Origin: an uncultured Desulfomonile sp.
GTDB taxonomy: Bacteria > Desulfobacterota > Desulfomonilia > Desulfomonilales > Desulfomonilaceae
Direction of reading: 5' to 3'
DNA: 16,699 nt
NCBI GenBank assembly: GCA_903853735.1
Contig: CAINUH010000105.1
Location: 1-16,699 of the forward strand
Within the stretch, counting starts at the first letter, position 1, and each line of letters starts with the position of its first letter. A program made the translations under genes and the position numbers. Under the pieces are notes generated by a model. That model had not been told where the DNA came from, did not search any database, and saw only the letters and a list, made by a program, of their open reading frames with translations. Shown in pieces: positions 6,000 to 11,589 of the stretch.

Positions 6000-6751
6000 G
6001 CGAAATCCCCCTTGTCAAGTTCTGGAATTTCATAAGGCTGCTCTCTCGGAGGGACTTTGACCTCTACGAGTTGTCTCAGGATTGTCAGGGCTTCCTCGAG
6101 ATGCAAGTTCGGGAACATATGCGCCTCGATTCTAACGGCGTCTTCTCCTTTTTGATAGATCTGAAACCAAGCATTCCTGAAGACCGACAGCTTCAGGTTG
6201 GAAGCACCTTCGAGGTTCAGCTCTCTGACATCGACATTCAAGCCCAGCTGACTGACCTTCCAGCTCCAGGGCTCTACGAAGTCCAATATGCCCTTGACCC
6301 ATGCCTGGAATCTGTCGAACTGCTGGAAGCCTATAGGATGCTCGGACGTGTTCAACCATACCTCCGCAAGGCCCATCTCGTGAATCGTGATCGTGACTAT
6401 CCGGTCCTCGAACATCTCCTTGTGAATCCCCCGCTTTCGGTACTGATGTTTCGCCTCTGCAAGGGAATAGGGTGTATTCGCTTGGAGGCGGCCTTCGAGT
6501 TTGATGCCGTGAAGCTCTATCCGTTTCGATGTACTGATTTTGGCAATAGTGTCCATGTCCAGTTTGTGCCGATACCAGCCACGCCGTTCGCAGAAGATTG
6601 GGCTTTTCTTGTCGGCCAGTATCCGGCTCAACTCCTTTCGAACCGTGCTATGATTGAGCCTCAGAACTCTAGAAATGGTCTTGGGGCTCACTTCGTCGGG
6701 AGCTATCTGAAAGAGATAGTGAACGATTCTCTCACGTACTATTAGAGGCAA
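5990..6751 (-). CDS. Winged-helix DNA-binding protein (253 aa); possible regulator or replication initiator
   Basis: The start is TTG 6751 with AAGGAGG seven nt upstream. Residues about 1-65 form a winged helix-turn-helix (SPKTISRVLRLNHSTVRKEL as recognition region, then a short wing RRGWYRHK). Residues about 75-235 form a second alpha/beta domain with repeated RIE.H-like strands (RIELHGIKLEG, VRIEAHMFPN), which I do not recognise. No HUH, Walker or tyrosine-recombinase motif is visible. It is the largest soluble protein of the circle apart from the ATPase and the only clear large DNA-binding protein. It could be a transcription regulator or, because no standard Rep is present, the replication initiator. 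Confidence 0.85.
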   Translation of the reverse strand: MPLIVRERIVHYLFQIAPDEVSPKTISRVLRLNHSTVRKELSRILADKKSPIFCERRGWYRHKLDMDTIAKISTSKRIELHGIKLEGRLQANTPYSLAEAKHQYRKRGIHKEMFEDRIVTITIHEMGLAEVWLNTSEHPIGFQQFDRFQAWVKGILDFVEPWSWKVSQLGLNVDVRELNLEGASNLKLSVFRNAWFQIYQKGEDAVRIEAHMFPNLHLEEALTILRQLVEVKVPPREQPYEIPELDKGDFAYR

Positions 6752-6793
6752 GAACCTGCCTCCTTGATGTGGCAGAGTTGGCGTATCATCGGC

Positions 6794-7156
6794 CTACTTC
6801 TCCTCCTTGTCCAGCTGTGTAGCCTTTCCCGTGAAGACATCAACGGCCCAGAAGCCGTGATCAAGCCATTTGTACATTTGAGTTGAATCCTGAAGCCTAT
6901 CGACCATTGAACCGCCGTCGCCTCTTAGGAAGTCCACAACTAGAGATGAGGGCTCTCGCCTATCAATCGGGCCAGTTCCATTCTCTGGTATTGGGGGTAG
7001 ACCCCTGAGATACCTCTGGATGCAATGTAGGAAGGCTAAACCATCACCATCCCAATGAGAGTACATCACTACGCTCTCCTCTTGAGGATACGCGAATCCG
7101 ATTGCGCCATAGTTTCCTGCTTTCCTGACCAGCTTTATTGCTATTCTTTCACCCAT
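6794..7156 (-). CDS. 120-aa conserved-looking phage-type protein, unknown
   Basis: ATG 7156 lies just before a stop overlap zone and has AAGGAG seven nt upstream; the longer frame to 7291 runs through the methyltransferase gene and is rejected. The segment VVMYSHWDGDGL, followed by a long helix and an acidic C-terminal strand (DHGFWAVDVF), resembles small proteins seen in many phages with a Y-x-H-W-G/D-G core. Their function is unknown to me. It ends in LDKEEK, a tail shared with the upstream gene (YDKEEK). A 42-nt gap with a strong SD separates it from the winged-helix gene. Confidence 0.8.
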   Translation of the reverse strand: MGERIAIKLVRKAGNYGAIGFAYPQEESVVMYSHWDGDGLAFLHCIQRYLRGLPPIPENGTGPIDRREPSSLVVDFLRGDGGSMVDRLQDSTQMYKWLDHGFWAVDVFTGKATQLDKEEK

Positions 7157-7157
7157 A

Positions 7158-7634
7158 TCACTTCTCCTCCTTGTCGTACCGCCGTTCATAGCGAACAAGC
7201 ATGACGGGATGATGGACGCCGTGATGAGCTCGAACCCAGATTTTCGAGACTTTGACCTTCTCTCCGCCCCAGAGATAGGGGGCATAAACATAGAGGACGG
7301 GGGCGACTCTCAGAGCTTCTTTAAAGGCATTCGCTATTTCCTTCATCGCGCAAACCTTCCAAGGGGGATCCATCAAGACCGCACCGAACGCATCGTCCTT
7401 GAAAGGAAGAGCAAACCAATCAGATCGAGCATCCATCGGAAAGAAGTCATCCCGTCTGAACTTGTCTATTCGGACATCACCTATGGTCGATGACCCACAA
7501 CCTGCATGAAGGAGAGGTTTCTCGAGTATGACAGACTCTAGGAAACTACTCGTCATTTGATCCCAGGACCAAGCCGGTACATAGACCATTGACCGCCCGA
7601 AGCGATTGGAACGGTTCTTCTTGATGCCTTCCAT
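7158..7634 (-). CDS. SAM-dependent DNA methyltransferase-like protein (158 aa)
   Basis: ATG 7634 overlaps the previous stop (TAATG). Residues 41-49 (LLHAGCGSS) resemble the SAM-binding motif I and residues 89-92 (DPPW, after AVLM) are the catalytic motif IV of N6-adenine or N4-cytosine amino-methyltransferases. Between them, DKFRRDDFFPMDA supplies the acidic residue positions expected for SAM contact, and LPFKDDAFGAV precedes DPPW. The length is that of a minimal Rossmann domain with no target-recognition domain. It probably methylates DNA (self-protection or regulation); RNA or protein targets cannot be excluded. No cognate restriction enzyme is seen in the circle. Confidence 0.85.
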   Translation of the reverse strand: MEGIKKNRSNRFGRSMVYVPAWSWDQMTSSFLESVILEKPLLHAGCGSSTIGDVRIDKFRRDDFFPMDARSDWFALPFKDDAFGAVLMDPPWKVCAMKEIANAFKEALRVAPVLYVYAPYLWGGEKVKVSKIWVRAHHGVHHPVMLVRYERRYDKEEK

Positions 7635-7837
7635 TAGTCTCTTCTCTCCTCCTTGTCGTTGAGCAACTTTGAACTCCTGGCTGTGAAAGTCTTATTGATT
7701 TTGATGAGTTCGTCTTCCAATTCGAAGGTCTTACGCTCAATATCGATGTCAGGAAACTCTTCGTCATTGTCGTGAATGGCTTCGAGAACTACCGTGTAAG
7801 TAACCAAGTATCTCCGTATCTCCTCCTCAGTTCTCAT
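7634..7837 (-). CDS. Small acidic helical protein (67 aa), unknown
   Basis: ATG 7837 overlaps the previous stop as ATGA. The product begins MRTEEE, has a long acidic, probably helical middle and ends LLNDKEERRD. Both ends match neighbouring small genes (MRTEE at 8126, MRTEK at 8928; LNDK tails in both), while the middle does not visibly match. It is the second gene of a duplicated two-gene unit. Function unknown. Confidence 0.7.
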   Translation of the reverse strand: MRTEEEIRRYLVTYTVVLEAIHDNDEEFPDIDIERKTFELEDELIKINKTFTARSSKLLNDKEERRD

Positions 7838-7860
7838 TCCTTACCACCGCCTAGCTTCTC
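7833..7860. repeat. 28-bp gene-junction repeat, copy 2
   Basis: These bases are identical to 8122-8149. On the minus strand they encode the end EKLGGGKE of a zinc ribbon and the ATGA start of the following MRTEE gene. A partial third copy lies at 8924-8942. Confidence 0.85.
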
Positions 7861-7950
7861 CTCGTGACCGCAAAGAGGACACCACCATGTCTTGACATGC
7901 ATCACTTCGCCGAATGGTTGCATCTCGCTCCCGCACTTAGGGCACTTCAT
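7834..7950 (-). CDS. Zinc-ribbon microprotein (38 aa), copy 2
   Basis: ATG 7950 overlaps the previous stop; TGA at 7834 overlaps the next ATG. MKCPKCGSEM at the start and CPLCGHEEK near the end make a CxxC-x(~17)-CxxC zinc ribbon. It is clearly paralogous to 8123-8254: the first 30 bases differ at one position and the last 28 bases are identical. It is too short for default gene finders. DNA- or protein-binding through zinc is inferred. Confidence 0.75.
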   Translation of the reverse strand: MKCPKCGSEMQPFGEVMHVKTWWCPLCGHEEKLGGGKE

Positions 7951-8126
7951 CGCTTCTTCCCCTTGTCGTTGAGTACCCATTCGAGTTTAAGATGCGTATA
8001 TTCTGGGTGCTGTTTGAAAAGATTCGGAATCTCCCTCAATGCGCCATCAATGTTGTCATATTCGAGAACGAGCGTTCCGCTCTGCAGTCTCGCGCTCATT
8101 TTGACTGTGACCTCCTCCGTCCTCAT
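7947..8126 (-). CDS. Small protein (59 aa) beginning MRTEE, unknown
   Basis: ATG 8126 overlaps the stop of the upstream zinc ribbon (ATGA) and the TGA at 7947 overlaps the next ATG. The product runs MRTEEVTVKMSARLQSG..., predicted beta then alpha, and ends VLNDKGKKR. Termini match the genes at 7634-7837 and 8713-8928, but the body does not. Function unknown. Its place between two copies of the same zinc ribbon shows a tandem two-gene duplication. Confidence 0.7.
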   Translation of the reverse strand: MRTEEVTVKMSARLQSGTLVLEYDNIDGALREIPNLFKQHPEYTHLKLEWVLNDKGKKR

Positions 8127-8149
8127 TCCTTACCACCGCCTAGCTTCTC
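8122..8149. repeat. 28-bp gene-junction repeat, copy 1
   Basis: Identical to 7833-7860. The upstream border of the same unit is also repeated: 8225-8254 and 7921-7950 differ at one of 30 bases. Confidence 0.85.
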
Positions 8150-8254
8150 TCCCTCCAGCTTCGATTCGTGATAACAGTTTGGATTTGGGCAACACCATGC
8201 CTTGTCGGGAAATGAATGTAATTCCATCTCGCTCCCGCACTTGGGGCACTTCAT
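8123..8254 (-). CDS. Zinc-ribbon microprotein (43 aa), copy 1
   Basis: ATG 8254 has GGAGG seven nt upstream and overlaps the previous stop. MKCPKCGSEM and a second Cys group (WCCPNPNC) form a zinc ribbon; the C-terminus is EKLGGGKE as in copy 2. The body is five residues longer than copy 2 and has an extra Cys. The stop TGA (8123-8125) overlaps the next ATG. Binding of nucleic acid or protein is inferred from the fold only. Confidence 0.75.
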   Translation of the reverse strand: MKCPKCGSEMELHSFPDKAWCCPNPNCYHESKLEGEKLGGGKE

Positions 8255-8370
8255 TCGTCATCCTCCGTTAAAACCGTCTTGACACACCATTCGGGTTTCA
8301 GCTCAACTGGCCCCCACCCACAGACCAAACGCCCGTTCTCGTCATAGACATCGAGCGACAGCCGCCTCAT
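8251..8370 (-). CDS. Microprotein (39 aa) beginning MRRLSLD, unknown
   Basis: ATG 8370 and TGA 8251 both lie in ATGA overlaps with neighbours, the main support for this being a gene. The product MRRLSLDVYDENGRLVCGWG... looks like a short beta hairpin with an acidic tail (LTEDDE). The N-terminus matches the gene at 8546-8716 (MRRLTLD). Two Cys are present but not as a CxxC pair. Function unknown. Confidence 0.6.
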   Translation of the reverse strand: MRRLSLDVYDENGRLVCGWGPVELKPEWCVKTVLTEDDE

Positions 8371-8549
8371 AGCTTCTCGACCTCTGGGCAGATAGGCGGA
8401 TCACCCGAGCCAATTGGCGGGCAATAGCATGCGTAACCCCATTTCGTTAAGTGGTCTGGGGAATAGCAGTAGGCATAGTGATTGTGGGTACTCACTTTTC
8501 GGTACTGGCATTCCATGTTTAGGAACTGATCCAGGGATAGTTGGTTCAT
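8367..8549 (-). CDS. Cys-containing small protein (60 aa), unknown
   Basis: ATG 8549 and TGA 8367 overlap the neighbouring genes as ATGA. The sequence MNQLSLDQFLNMECQYRKVS... is rich in Tyr, His and Cys (MEC, YCY, YACYC, ICP), which suggests a metal site without a standard spacing. The C-terminal PEVEKL repeats the VEKP end of the gene just upstream, and the DNA GAGGTCGAGAAGC is shared by both junctions. Function unknown. Confidence 0.65.
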   Translation of the reverse strand: MNQLSLDQFLNMECQYRKVSTHNHYAYCYSPDHLTKWGYACYCPPIGSGDPPICPEVEKL

Positions 8550-8716
8550 GGCTTCTCGACCTCCTCAGGATGCTCCGCAGACCATTGCTTGTCGTTGAAG
8601 TAGAACTGGAGCGCCTTGTACATGTCATCCAACGCGGATTCGACCCTGCTCACGCGGTTCTCGATGGCCCGGAAACGGCGAGTATTCGGGTAGGAATCGA
8701 GCGTTAATCGCCTCAT
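8546..8716 (-). CDS. Small helical protein (56 aa) beginning MRRLTLD
   Basis: ATG 8716 overlaps the previous stop (ATGA), and TGA 8546 overlaps the next ATG. The product MRRLTLDSYPNTRRFRAIEN... has a central amphipathic helix with heptad-like hydrophobics (IENRVSRVESALDDMYKAL) suitable for dimerisation, then FNDKQWSAEHPEE. It carries an internal NDK like the C-terminal tails of its neighbours. Function unknown. Confidence 0.65.
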   Translation of the reverse strand: MRRLTLDSYPNTRRFRAIENRVSRVESALDDMYKALQFYFNDKQWSAEHPEEVEKP

Positions 8717-8928
8717 CGCTTCCCCTCCTTGTCGTTGAGCGATTTCTTTCTAGTATGGCAGGAGCAGGAACAAGCGTCGGTTCTATAATGAGCGCAACCG
8801 TATTTCCCGACTAGATTATGCGCTCTTGGACTGAACTTTGGCTTTCTCGGTATCGGGTACTTTCTTCCAGTGCAATAGACCATCTTGCTTTCGTCCCACT
8901 TTTCTGATTTTGGTTTTTCCGTCCTCAT
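8713..8928 (-). CDS. Basic Cys/His-rich protein (71 aa), possible zinc binder
   Basis: ATG 8928 overlaps the previous stop as ATGA. The protein is strongly basic (RKYPIPRKPKFSPRAH), with a late cluster of Cys and His (CAHYRTDACSCSCHTRKK) that could hold a metal ion, and it ends SLNDKEGKR. The start MRTEK and this tail match two other genes in this cluster. Nucleic-acid binding is a reasonable inference from charge and Cys/His content. Confidence 0.7.
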   Translation of the reverse strand: MRTEKPKSEKWDESKMVYCTGRKYPIPRKPKFSPRAHNLVGKYGCAHYRTDACSCSCHTRKKSLNDKEGKR

Positions 8929-9068
8929 TCCTTGTCACCGCCCTTGGAACGGGGCTTGAAAGTCTTGCAATCAATCGCTTTGCGTCCCTTCATCGCCTCT
9001 TTCTCGCATCCAAGTTGATGCACTCCGCAAGTCGCCACGCATTCCAAACAGTCCGACTTCTCACCCAT
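8925..9068 (-). CDS. Cys-rich microprotein (47 aa)
   Basis: ATG 9068 has GGAGG nine nt upstream; the longer frame to 9113 would need TTG. The product MGEKSDCLECVATCGVHQLG... carries five Cys (a CxxC, then C at about 14, 21 and 34) and a basic C-terminus. A zinc or other metal site is likely. It overlaps the ribbon-helix-helix gene by 8 nt and the next gene by ATGA, so it belongs to the operon. Confidence 0.7.
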   Translation of the reverse strand: MGEKSDCLECVATCGVHQLGCEKEAMKGRKAIDCKTFKPRSKGGDKE

Positions 9069-9231
9069 CTCGGTCAGCCTCCTCCCATAACGGGAATCCA
9101 AATTCCCCGGCAACCCATCCCTGAAAAAGCTTGCTGATGACGAGGCTCCGGTCTATTCCGTTCCTCTTCTTGTCAACAGCTTCAACGAGCTTCTTGTCGA
9201 GTCTCATGCTGATTTGGACCTTCTCGGTCAT
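9061..9231 (-). CDS. Ribbon-helix-helix (CopG/Arc-type) regulator (56 aa)
   Basis: ATG 9231 overlaps the previous stop (ATGA). Residues 4-11 (KVQISMRL) form the DNA-contacting beta strand. A first helix (DKKLVEAVDKKR), a turn (NGIDRS) and a second helix (SLVISKLFQGWV) complete a ribbon-helix-helix fold; about 16 more residues follow. Such dimers bind operator DNA near promoters. The likely target is a viral promoter, possibly that at about 9705, since it is the third gene of that operon. Confidence 0.8.
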   Translation of the reverse strand: MTEKVQISMRLDKKLVEAVDKKRNGIDRSLVISKLFQGWVAGEFGFPLWEEADRDG

Positions 9232-9494
9232 TGCTCCACCTTCTTGATTTTCAGGATTTTATGTCCAGGATCGAGGTCGACTTGTCCAGTTCGGAGCCAC
9301 ATCTCAACATCGTGTTCGCTGAGAACCCCGTCATTCTCTCTGGCGAACTGGACCTCAGTCTCCAGGGTTATGAGGTATATGTCGATGGTCGGGTTGTCAG
9401 TGTAGTTCTTCTCGATGTATGCCTCTCTTCTGGCCCACCACTTGACATACCCTGGGCCCTGCTTGGCGACGAAATCTGGGATGTCGTCGCTCAT
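9228..9494 (-). CDS. 88-aa acidic protein, unknown
   Basis: ATG 9494 overlaps the previous stop (ATGA); the longer frame to 9557 lies inside the upstream gene and is rejected. MSDDIPDFVAKQGPGYVKWW... is acidic, with tryptophans near the N-terminus and a helical middle (VLSEHDVEMWLRTG). The C-terminus (KILKIKKVEQ) is basic. No known family is recognised. It lies directly before the ribbon-helix-helix gene. Confidence 0.75.
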   Translation of the reverse strand: MSDDIPDFVAKQGPGYVKWWARREAYIEKNYTDNPTIDIYLITLETEVQFARENDGVLSEHDVEMWLRTGQVDLDPGHKILKIKKVEQ

Positions 9495-9670
9495 GCTTGG
9501 CACTGCCCCTGAGCGACATCCCAGCCTCGTGCTAGGCCATGCGCGACTCCCTTCCAATAGGAGTAGTTTTCGGCATCTCCCTTGTTGAAGGCTTCCGATG
9601 CCCTGTTGTTCGCATCCCGCATCTTGGCGAGGTATGCGCTCACCATTCGTTCCATCTTGGTCTTTGCCAT
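9491..9670 (-). CDS. First gene of the long operon: 59-aa helical protein
   Basis: ATG 9670 lies about 32 nt from a TATA box, giving a very short leader. The product MAKTKMERMVSAYLAKMRDA... appears all-helical, with an Asn/Ala/Lys-rich helix and a segment (NYSYWKGVAHGLARGW) resembling small phage helical proteins. No domain is recognised. As first gene it may be early and regulatory; that is inferred from position. Confidence 0.7.
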   Translation of the reverse strand: MAKTKMERMVSAYLAKMRDANNRASEAFNKGDAENYSYWKGVAHGLARGWDVAQGQCQA

Positions 9671-9698
9671 GTTTCTACCCAATACCCATATCTACCTA

Positions 9699-9712
9699 TT
9701 AGTATATAATGG
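9699..9712 (-). promoter_or_regulatory. TATA-box promoter of the long operon
   Basis: The minus strand reads CATTATATACTAAT; TTATATAC is at 9702-9709, about 32 nt upstream of ATG 9670. GGTA-n6-TACC dyads and repeated GGTAG/GGTAT units flank the box and could be an operator. The upstream gene ends only 8 nt away, at 9720, so a promoter here marks a new transcription unit. Confidence 0.65.
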
Positions 9713-9719
9713 TATCTCA

Positions 9720-10070
9720 CTACCTCGGCTTCTTCATCAGCTTGATCTGCCCTGGATTCAAGAGCACCCCGCACTTCTTGCATCCAAGGTAGTCCTTCCC
9801 TTTCCTTGATTTCTGTTGGATCTCAGGAGTACCGCAGCAGGGGCAGTACTTCCAATGGTTCTCCTCGAAATCGTATGCTGAGACATTGAAGGTATCGGGT
9901 CCGCTGTCGTCTCCGTTGAGCTCCCTCTCCAGGTCTCGAGCCCTCATCATCACCATGTTGCAGGCGGAAGTCCTCTCCTCGGTTCCTCGGATGTACTTCA
10001 TCCTTCCAGAATAGAGCCCTTTGTATTCCTCGGCTGCTTGATCCAATGCTTCTTTGAAGAGTTCGGTCAT
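9720..10070 (-). CDS. Protein with C-terminal zinc ribbon (116 aa)
   Basis: ATG 10070 overlaps the previous stop (ATGA); the frame to 10316 covers the upstream membrane gene and is rejected. Residues 1-70 are helical and acidic. Residues 76-100 are a classic zinc ribbon (CPCC ... CKKC) with a basic tail (IKLMKKPR). It could be a transcription-factor-like or DNA-binding adaptor. It is the last gene of the operon that starts at 11762. Confidence 0.8.
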   Translation of the reverse strand: MTELFKEALDQAAEEYKGLYSGRMKYIRGTEERTSACNMVMMRARDLERELNGDDSGPDTFNVSAYDFEENHWKYCPCCGTPEIQQKSRKGKDYLGCKKCGVLLNPGQIKLMKKPR

Positions 10071-10330
10071 GCCACCACGTTCTTTGCCAATCTTCTGAAT
10101 TGCCTTACAAACCAGTCGGACATCCGCTCGAAAATCGCTGCAATGAATAGGAGTTCGAATCCAATGACCCAATAGAGAAGAGAGTAAAGAGCATATGATA
10201 CTTGCCTCCATTGGTTCAGCGATACTCTTGCATAGAATTGAATGAGGATGAACCCCGCAATCACGAAAGCTACGCCGACTACCGTCATTACCCATATTGT
10301 TCCTTTCATAAGCCATTCATCTACTTTCAT
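10067..10330 (-). CDS. Two-span membrane protein (87 aa), unknown
   Basis: ATG 10330 overlaps the previous stop (ATGA) and its TGA overlaps the next ATG. Helix 1 (about 10-31, GTIWVMTVVGVAFVIAGFIL) and helix 2 (about 46-66, YALYSLLYWVIGFELLFIAAI) are separated by a short polar loop, and the C-terminus is basic (RQFRRLAK). It shows no LLP/LVPLFY pattern, so it is not an obvious second capsid protein. Role unknown. Confidence 0.75.
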   Translation of the reverse strand: MKVDEWLMKGTIWVMTVVGVAFVIAGFILIQFYARVSLNQWRQVSYALYSLLYWVIGFELLFIAAIFERMSDWFVRQFRRLAKNVVA

Positions 10331-10488
10331 CTCAAATCAGCTCCGCAATGAGAACATGCACTTGAGTACCGCCCCACCATGACCCCGCACAATGAGCATT
10401 GGAACCTGTCACTCCTGATCTTGGAACCTATCCTGATGAGATCGGTCCTGTCTCCGAATTGTTCTAATGGCTTGATGAGGCAGCTCAT
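10327..10488 (-). CDS. Zinc-ribbon protein (53 aa)
   Basis: ATG 10488 has AAGGA six nt upstream; the frame to 10542 overlaps the upstream gene and is less likely. An N-terminal acidic/basic half (LEQFGDRTDLIRIGSK) is followed by CSLC and CSHC, a CxxC-x(~11)-CxxC zinc ribbon near the end. The stop overlaps the next start. Probably a small DNA- or protein-binding factor. Confidence 0.7.
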   Translation of the reverse strand: MSCLIKPLEQFGDRTDLIRIGSKIRSDRFQCSLCGVMVGRYSSACSHCGADLR

Positions 10489-10490
10489 GT

Positions 10491-10907
10491 TCAGTCCTTG
10501 TAGGTTTCCAGCTTCTTGAGTTCGAGCCCGCATTCTTGGCAATACCTCATCTCGCCTTCGCCTTTGCAGTGGACTTTATGGAATTTCCGCGGACCTGGAT
10601 TTACAACGGTTATTGTCAATCCGACAACTATGGCCCCAACTCCAACACTGAATGGGACGAACCATAAATAGACCGCGTTTGCCGCTGCTCTTGCCGTGAA
10701 GGTATATGTTGCGTTTCGTGCATCTTTCAACGGTATGTTTGGGCTGCTGAGATGCTTTTGGTCTACGAATGTCTGCGTTCCGAGCATCCCTGCCACAGTC
10801 ATCAACATGAGGGCGAACCCGATGATTACAGCCCAGTTTGATGCTGCATCGCTAACTCTTCTATGTGTTCTCAATTCCTGCACTAAATCCTTCTTTTCGT
10901 TTGTCAT
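10491..10907 (-). CDS. Membrane protein with two spans and C-terminal CxxC (138-140 aa)
   Basis: ATG 10907 has GAGGT seven nt upstream; ATG 10913 would add two residues. A charged N-terminus is followed by a first span (about 26-46), an ectodomain of about 30 residues with one sequon (NATYT), a second span (about 80-103), then a cytoplasmic tail with HCKGEGEMRYCQECG, a likely zinc knuckle. Combining membrane anchor and zinc tail suggests a membrane-tethered adaptor. Family not recognised. Confidence 0.75.
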   Translation of the reverse strand: MTNEKKDLVQELRTHRRVSDAASNWAVIIGFALMLMTVAGMLGTQTFVDQKHLSSPNIPLKDARNATYTFTARAAANAVYLWFVPFSVGVGAIVVGLTITVVNPGPRKFHKVHCKGEGEMRYCQECGLELKKLETYKD

Positions 10908-10920
10908 GTTCATTACCTCG

Positions 10921-11052
10921 TCAGAAGAACACCACGCCTACGAGAAGACCGAGCAGGAATATCGTGATCTCCTTCCAGGGCATTAGGTCATCCCATGTCT
11001 TCTTCTTGAGAACCCGCTCTTGCTTTGGAGCTACTTTGGTTTCTTCTGTCAA
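10921..11052 (-). CDS. Tail-anchored microprotein (43 aa), TTG start
   Basis: The frame starts with TTG 11052, which overlaps the upstream stop (TTGA), behind a GGTGG-rich stretch. It reads (M)TEETKVAPKQERVLKKKTWD... and ends in one span (ITIFLLGLLVGVVFF) with stop TGA at 10921-10923. A basic soluble head with a C-terminal anchor is the same plan as two larger genes in the other operon. No family recognised. Confidence 0.6.
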   Translation of the reverse strand: MTEETKVAPKQERVLKKKTWDDLMPWKEITIFLLGLLVGVVFF

Positions 11053-11252
11053 CCGAACCACCACTCCCAATCCTTGCATGGAGTGTCGTCCTTCCAATTC
11101 GTTACTTCTCGATGCTGAGAGCAGGTCTTTTCAATCCGCTTCTTGCAGTTATAACATCCATCATTCCTGTCAGGGCGGGAAAGGCGAGTACCTATTGCGT
11201 CAACAGTACCCCCCGAAGAGAATCTGGCCTCGCCTTCCCCATGTTGGATCAT
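11049..11252 (-). CDS. Cys-containing small protein (67 aa)
   Basis: ATG 11252 overlaps the previous stop (ATGA) and its TGA overlaps the next TTG. After a Gly/Ser-rich N-terminus come CYNC, a Cys-Ser-Gln-His and a later Cys (residues about 33-59), which could hold a zinc ion as C-x(2)-C-x(7)-C-x(2)-H. The end is Trp-rich (KDWEWWFG). Function unknown. Confidence 0.65.
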   Translation of the reverse strand: MIQHGEGEARFSSGGTVDAIGTRLSRPDRNDGCYNCKKRIEKTCSQHREVTNWKDDTPCKDWEWWFG

Positions 11253-11386
11253 GCTTTCACCTTCTTATGCGCCTCATGGTCCTTGTCGCACATCTCACTC
11301 CAATGCTTCTCGCATAGAGGCATCCCTTGAAGAGTCAAGTGAACGGGCTTTCTGCAATATGGCATGATGCACTTGTCGGGGGTCAT
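11249..11386 (-). CDS. Zinc-finger-like microprotein (45 aa)
   Basis: ATG 11386 has AGGAG six nt upstream and overlaps the previous stop; the frame to 11602 is out of context. MTPDKCIMPYCRKPVHLTLQ is followed by a second Cys/His group (LCEKHWSEMC), which resembles a C-x(4)-C ... C-x(2)-H treble-clef arrangement. The C-terminus is basic (HKKVKA). DNA-binding is inferred. Confidence 0.7.
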   Translation of the reverse strand: MTPDKCIMPYCRKPVHLTLQGMPLCEKHWSEMCDKDHEAHKKVKA

Positions 11387-11589
11387 GGTCTCCTCCTCGA
11401 GATGGGTGCGGAGAGGCGGAGGAGGAAAGATTGGGTGATGAAGAATGGCTCGAAAAGAGCTCGTGGGTGTCTTACCGCCTCTTCCGCATGTTGATGATAG
11501 GTAGCAGGGAGATCGGAAGAATACGTCTGGAACATGGGATGACGATTGCCTATGAACTGCGGTCCGATCTCCTCTGCATTGTGGATCAT
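11383..11589 (-). CDS. 68-aa basic protein, unknown
   Basis: ATG 11589 and TGA 11383 each overlap a neighbour as ATGA, which is the main support. The product MIHNAEEIGPQFIGNRHPMF... is rich in His, Pro, Phe and Arg and ends RLSAPISRRRP. No fold or motif is recognised, and the composition is somewhat unusual, so it could be a variable host-interaction gene. It follows the regulator gene directly. Confidence 0.6.
   Translation of the reverse strand: MIHNAEEIGPQFIGNRHPMFQTYSSDLPATYHQHAEEAVRHPRALFEPFFITQSFLLRLSAPISRRRP

Noticed and set aside
6071..6745. 224-aa plus-strand open frame
   Set aside because: It lies exactly opposite the 253-aa winged-helix gene, has no SD or promoter, and its product shows no domain. 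It is a codon-phase shadow.
9720..10316. 198-aa version of the zinc-ribbon protein
   Set aside because: The first 82 residues are the shadow of the two-span membrane gene; ATG 10070 with ATGA overlap is the natural start.
10067..10330. Second capsid-type protein (VP3-like)
   Set aside because: It has two spans of similar size but lacks the LLP and LVPLFY features and sits in a regulator/zinc-ribbon operon without its own promoter.
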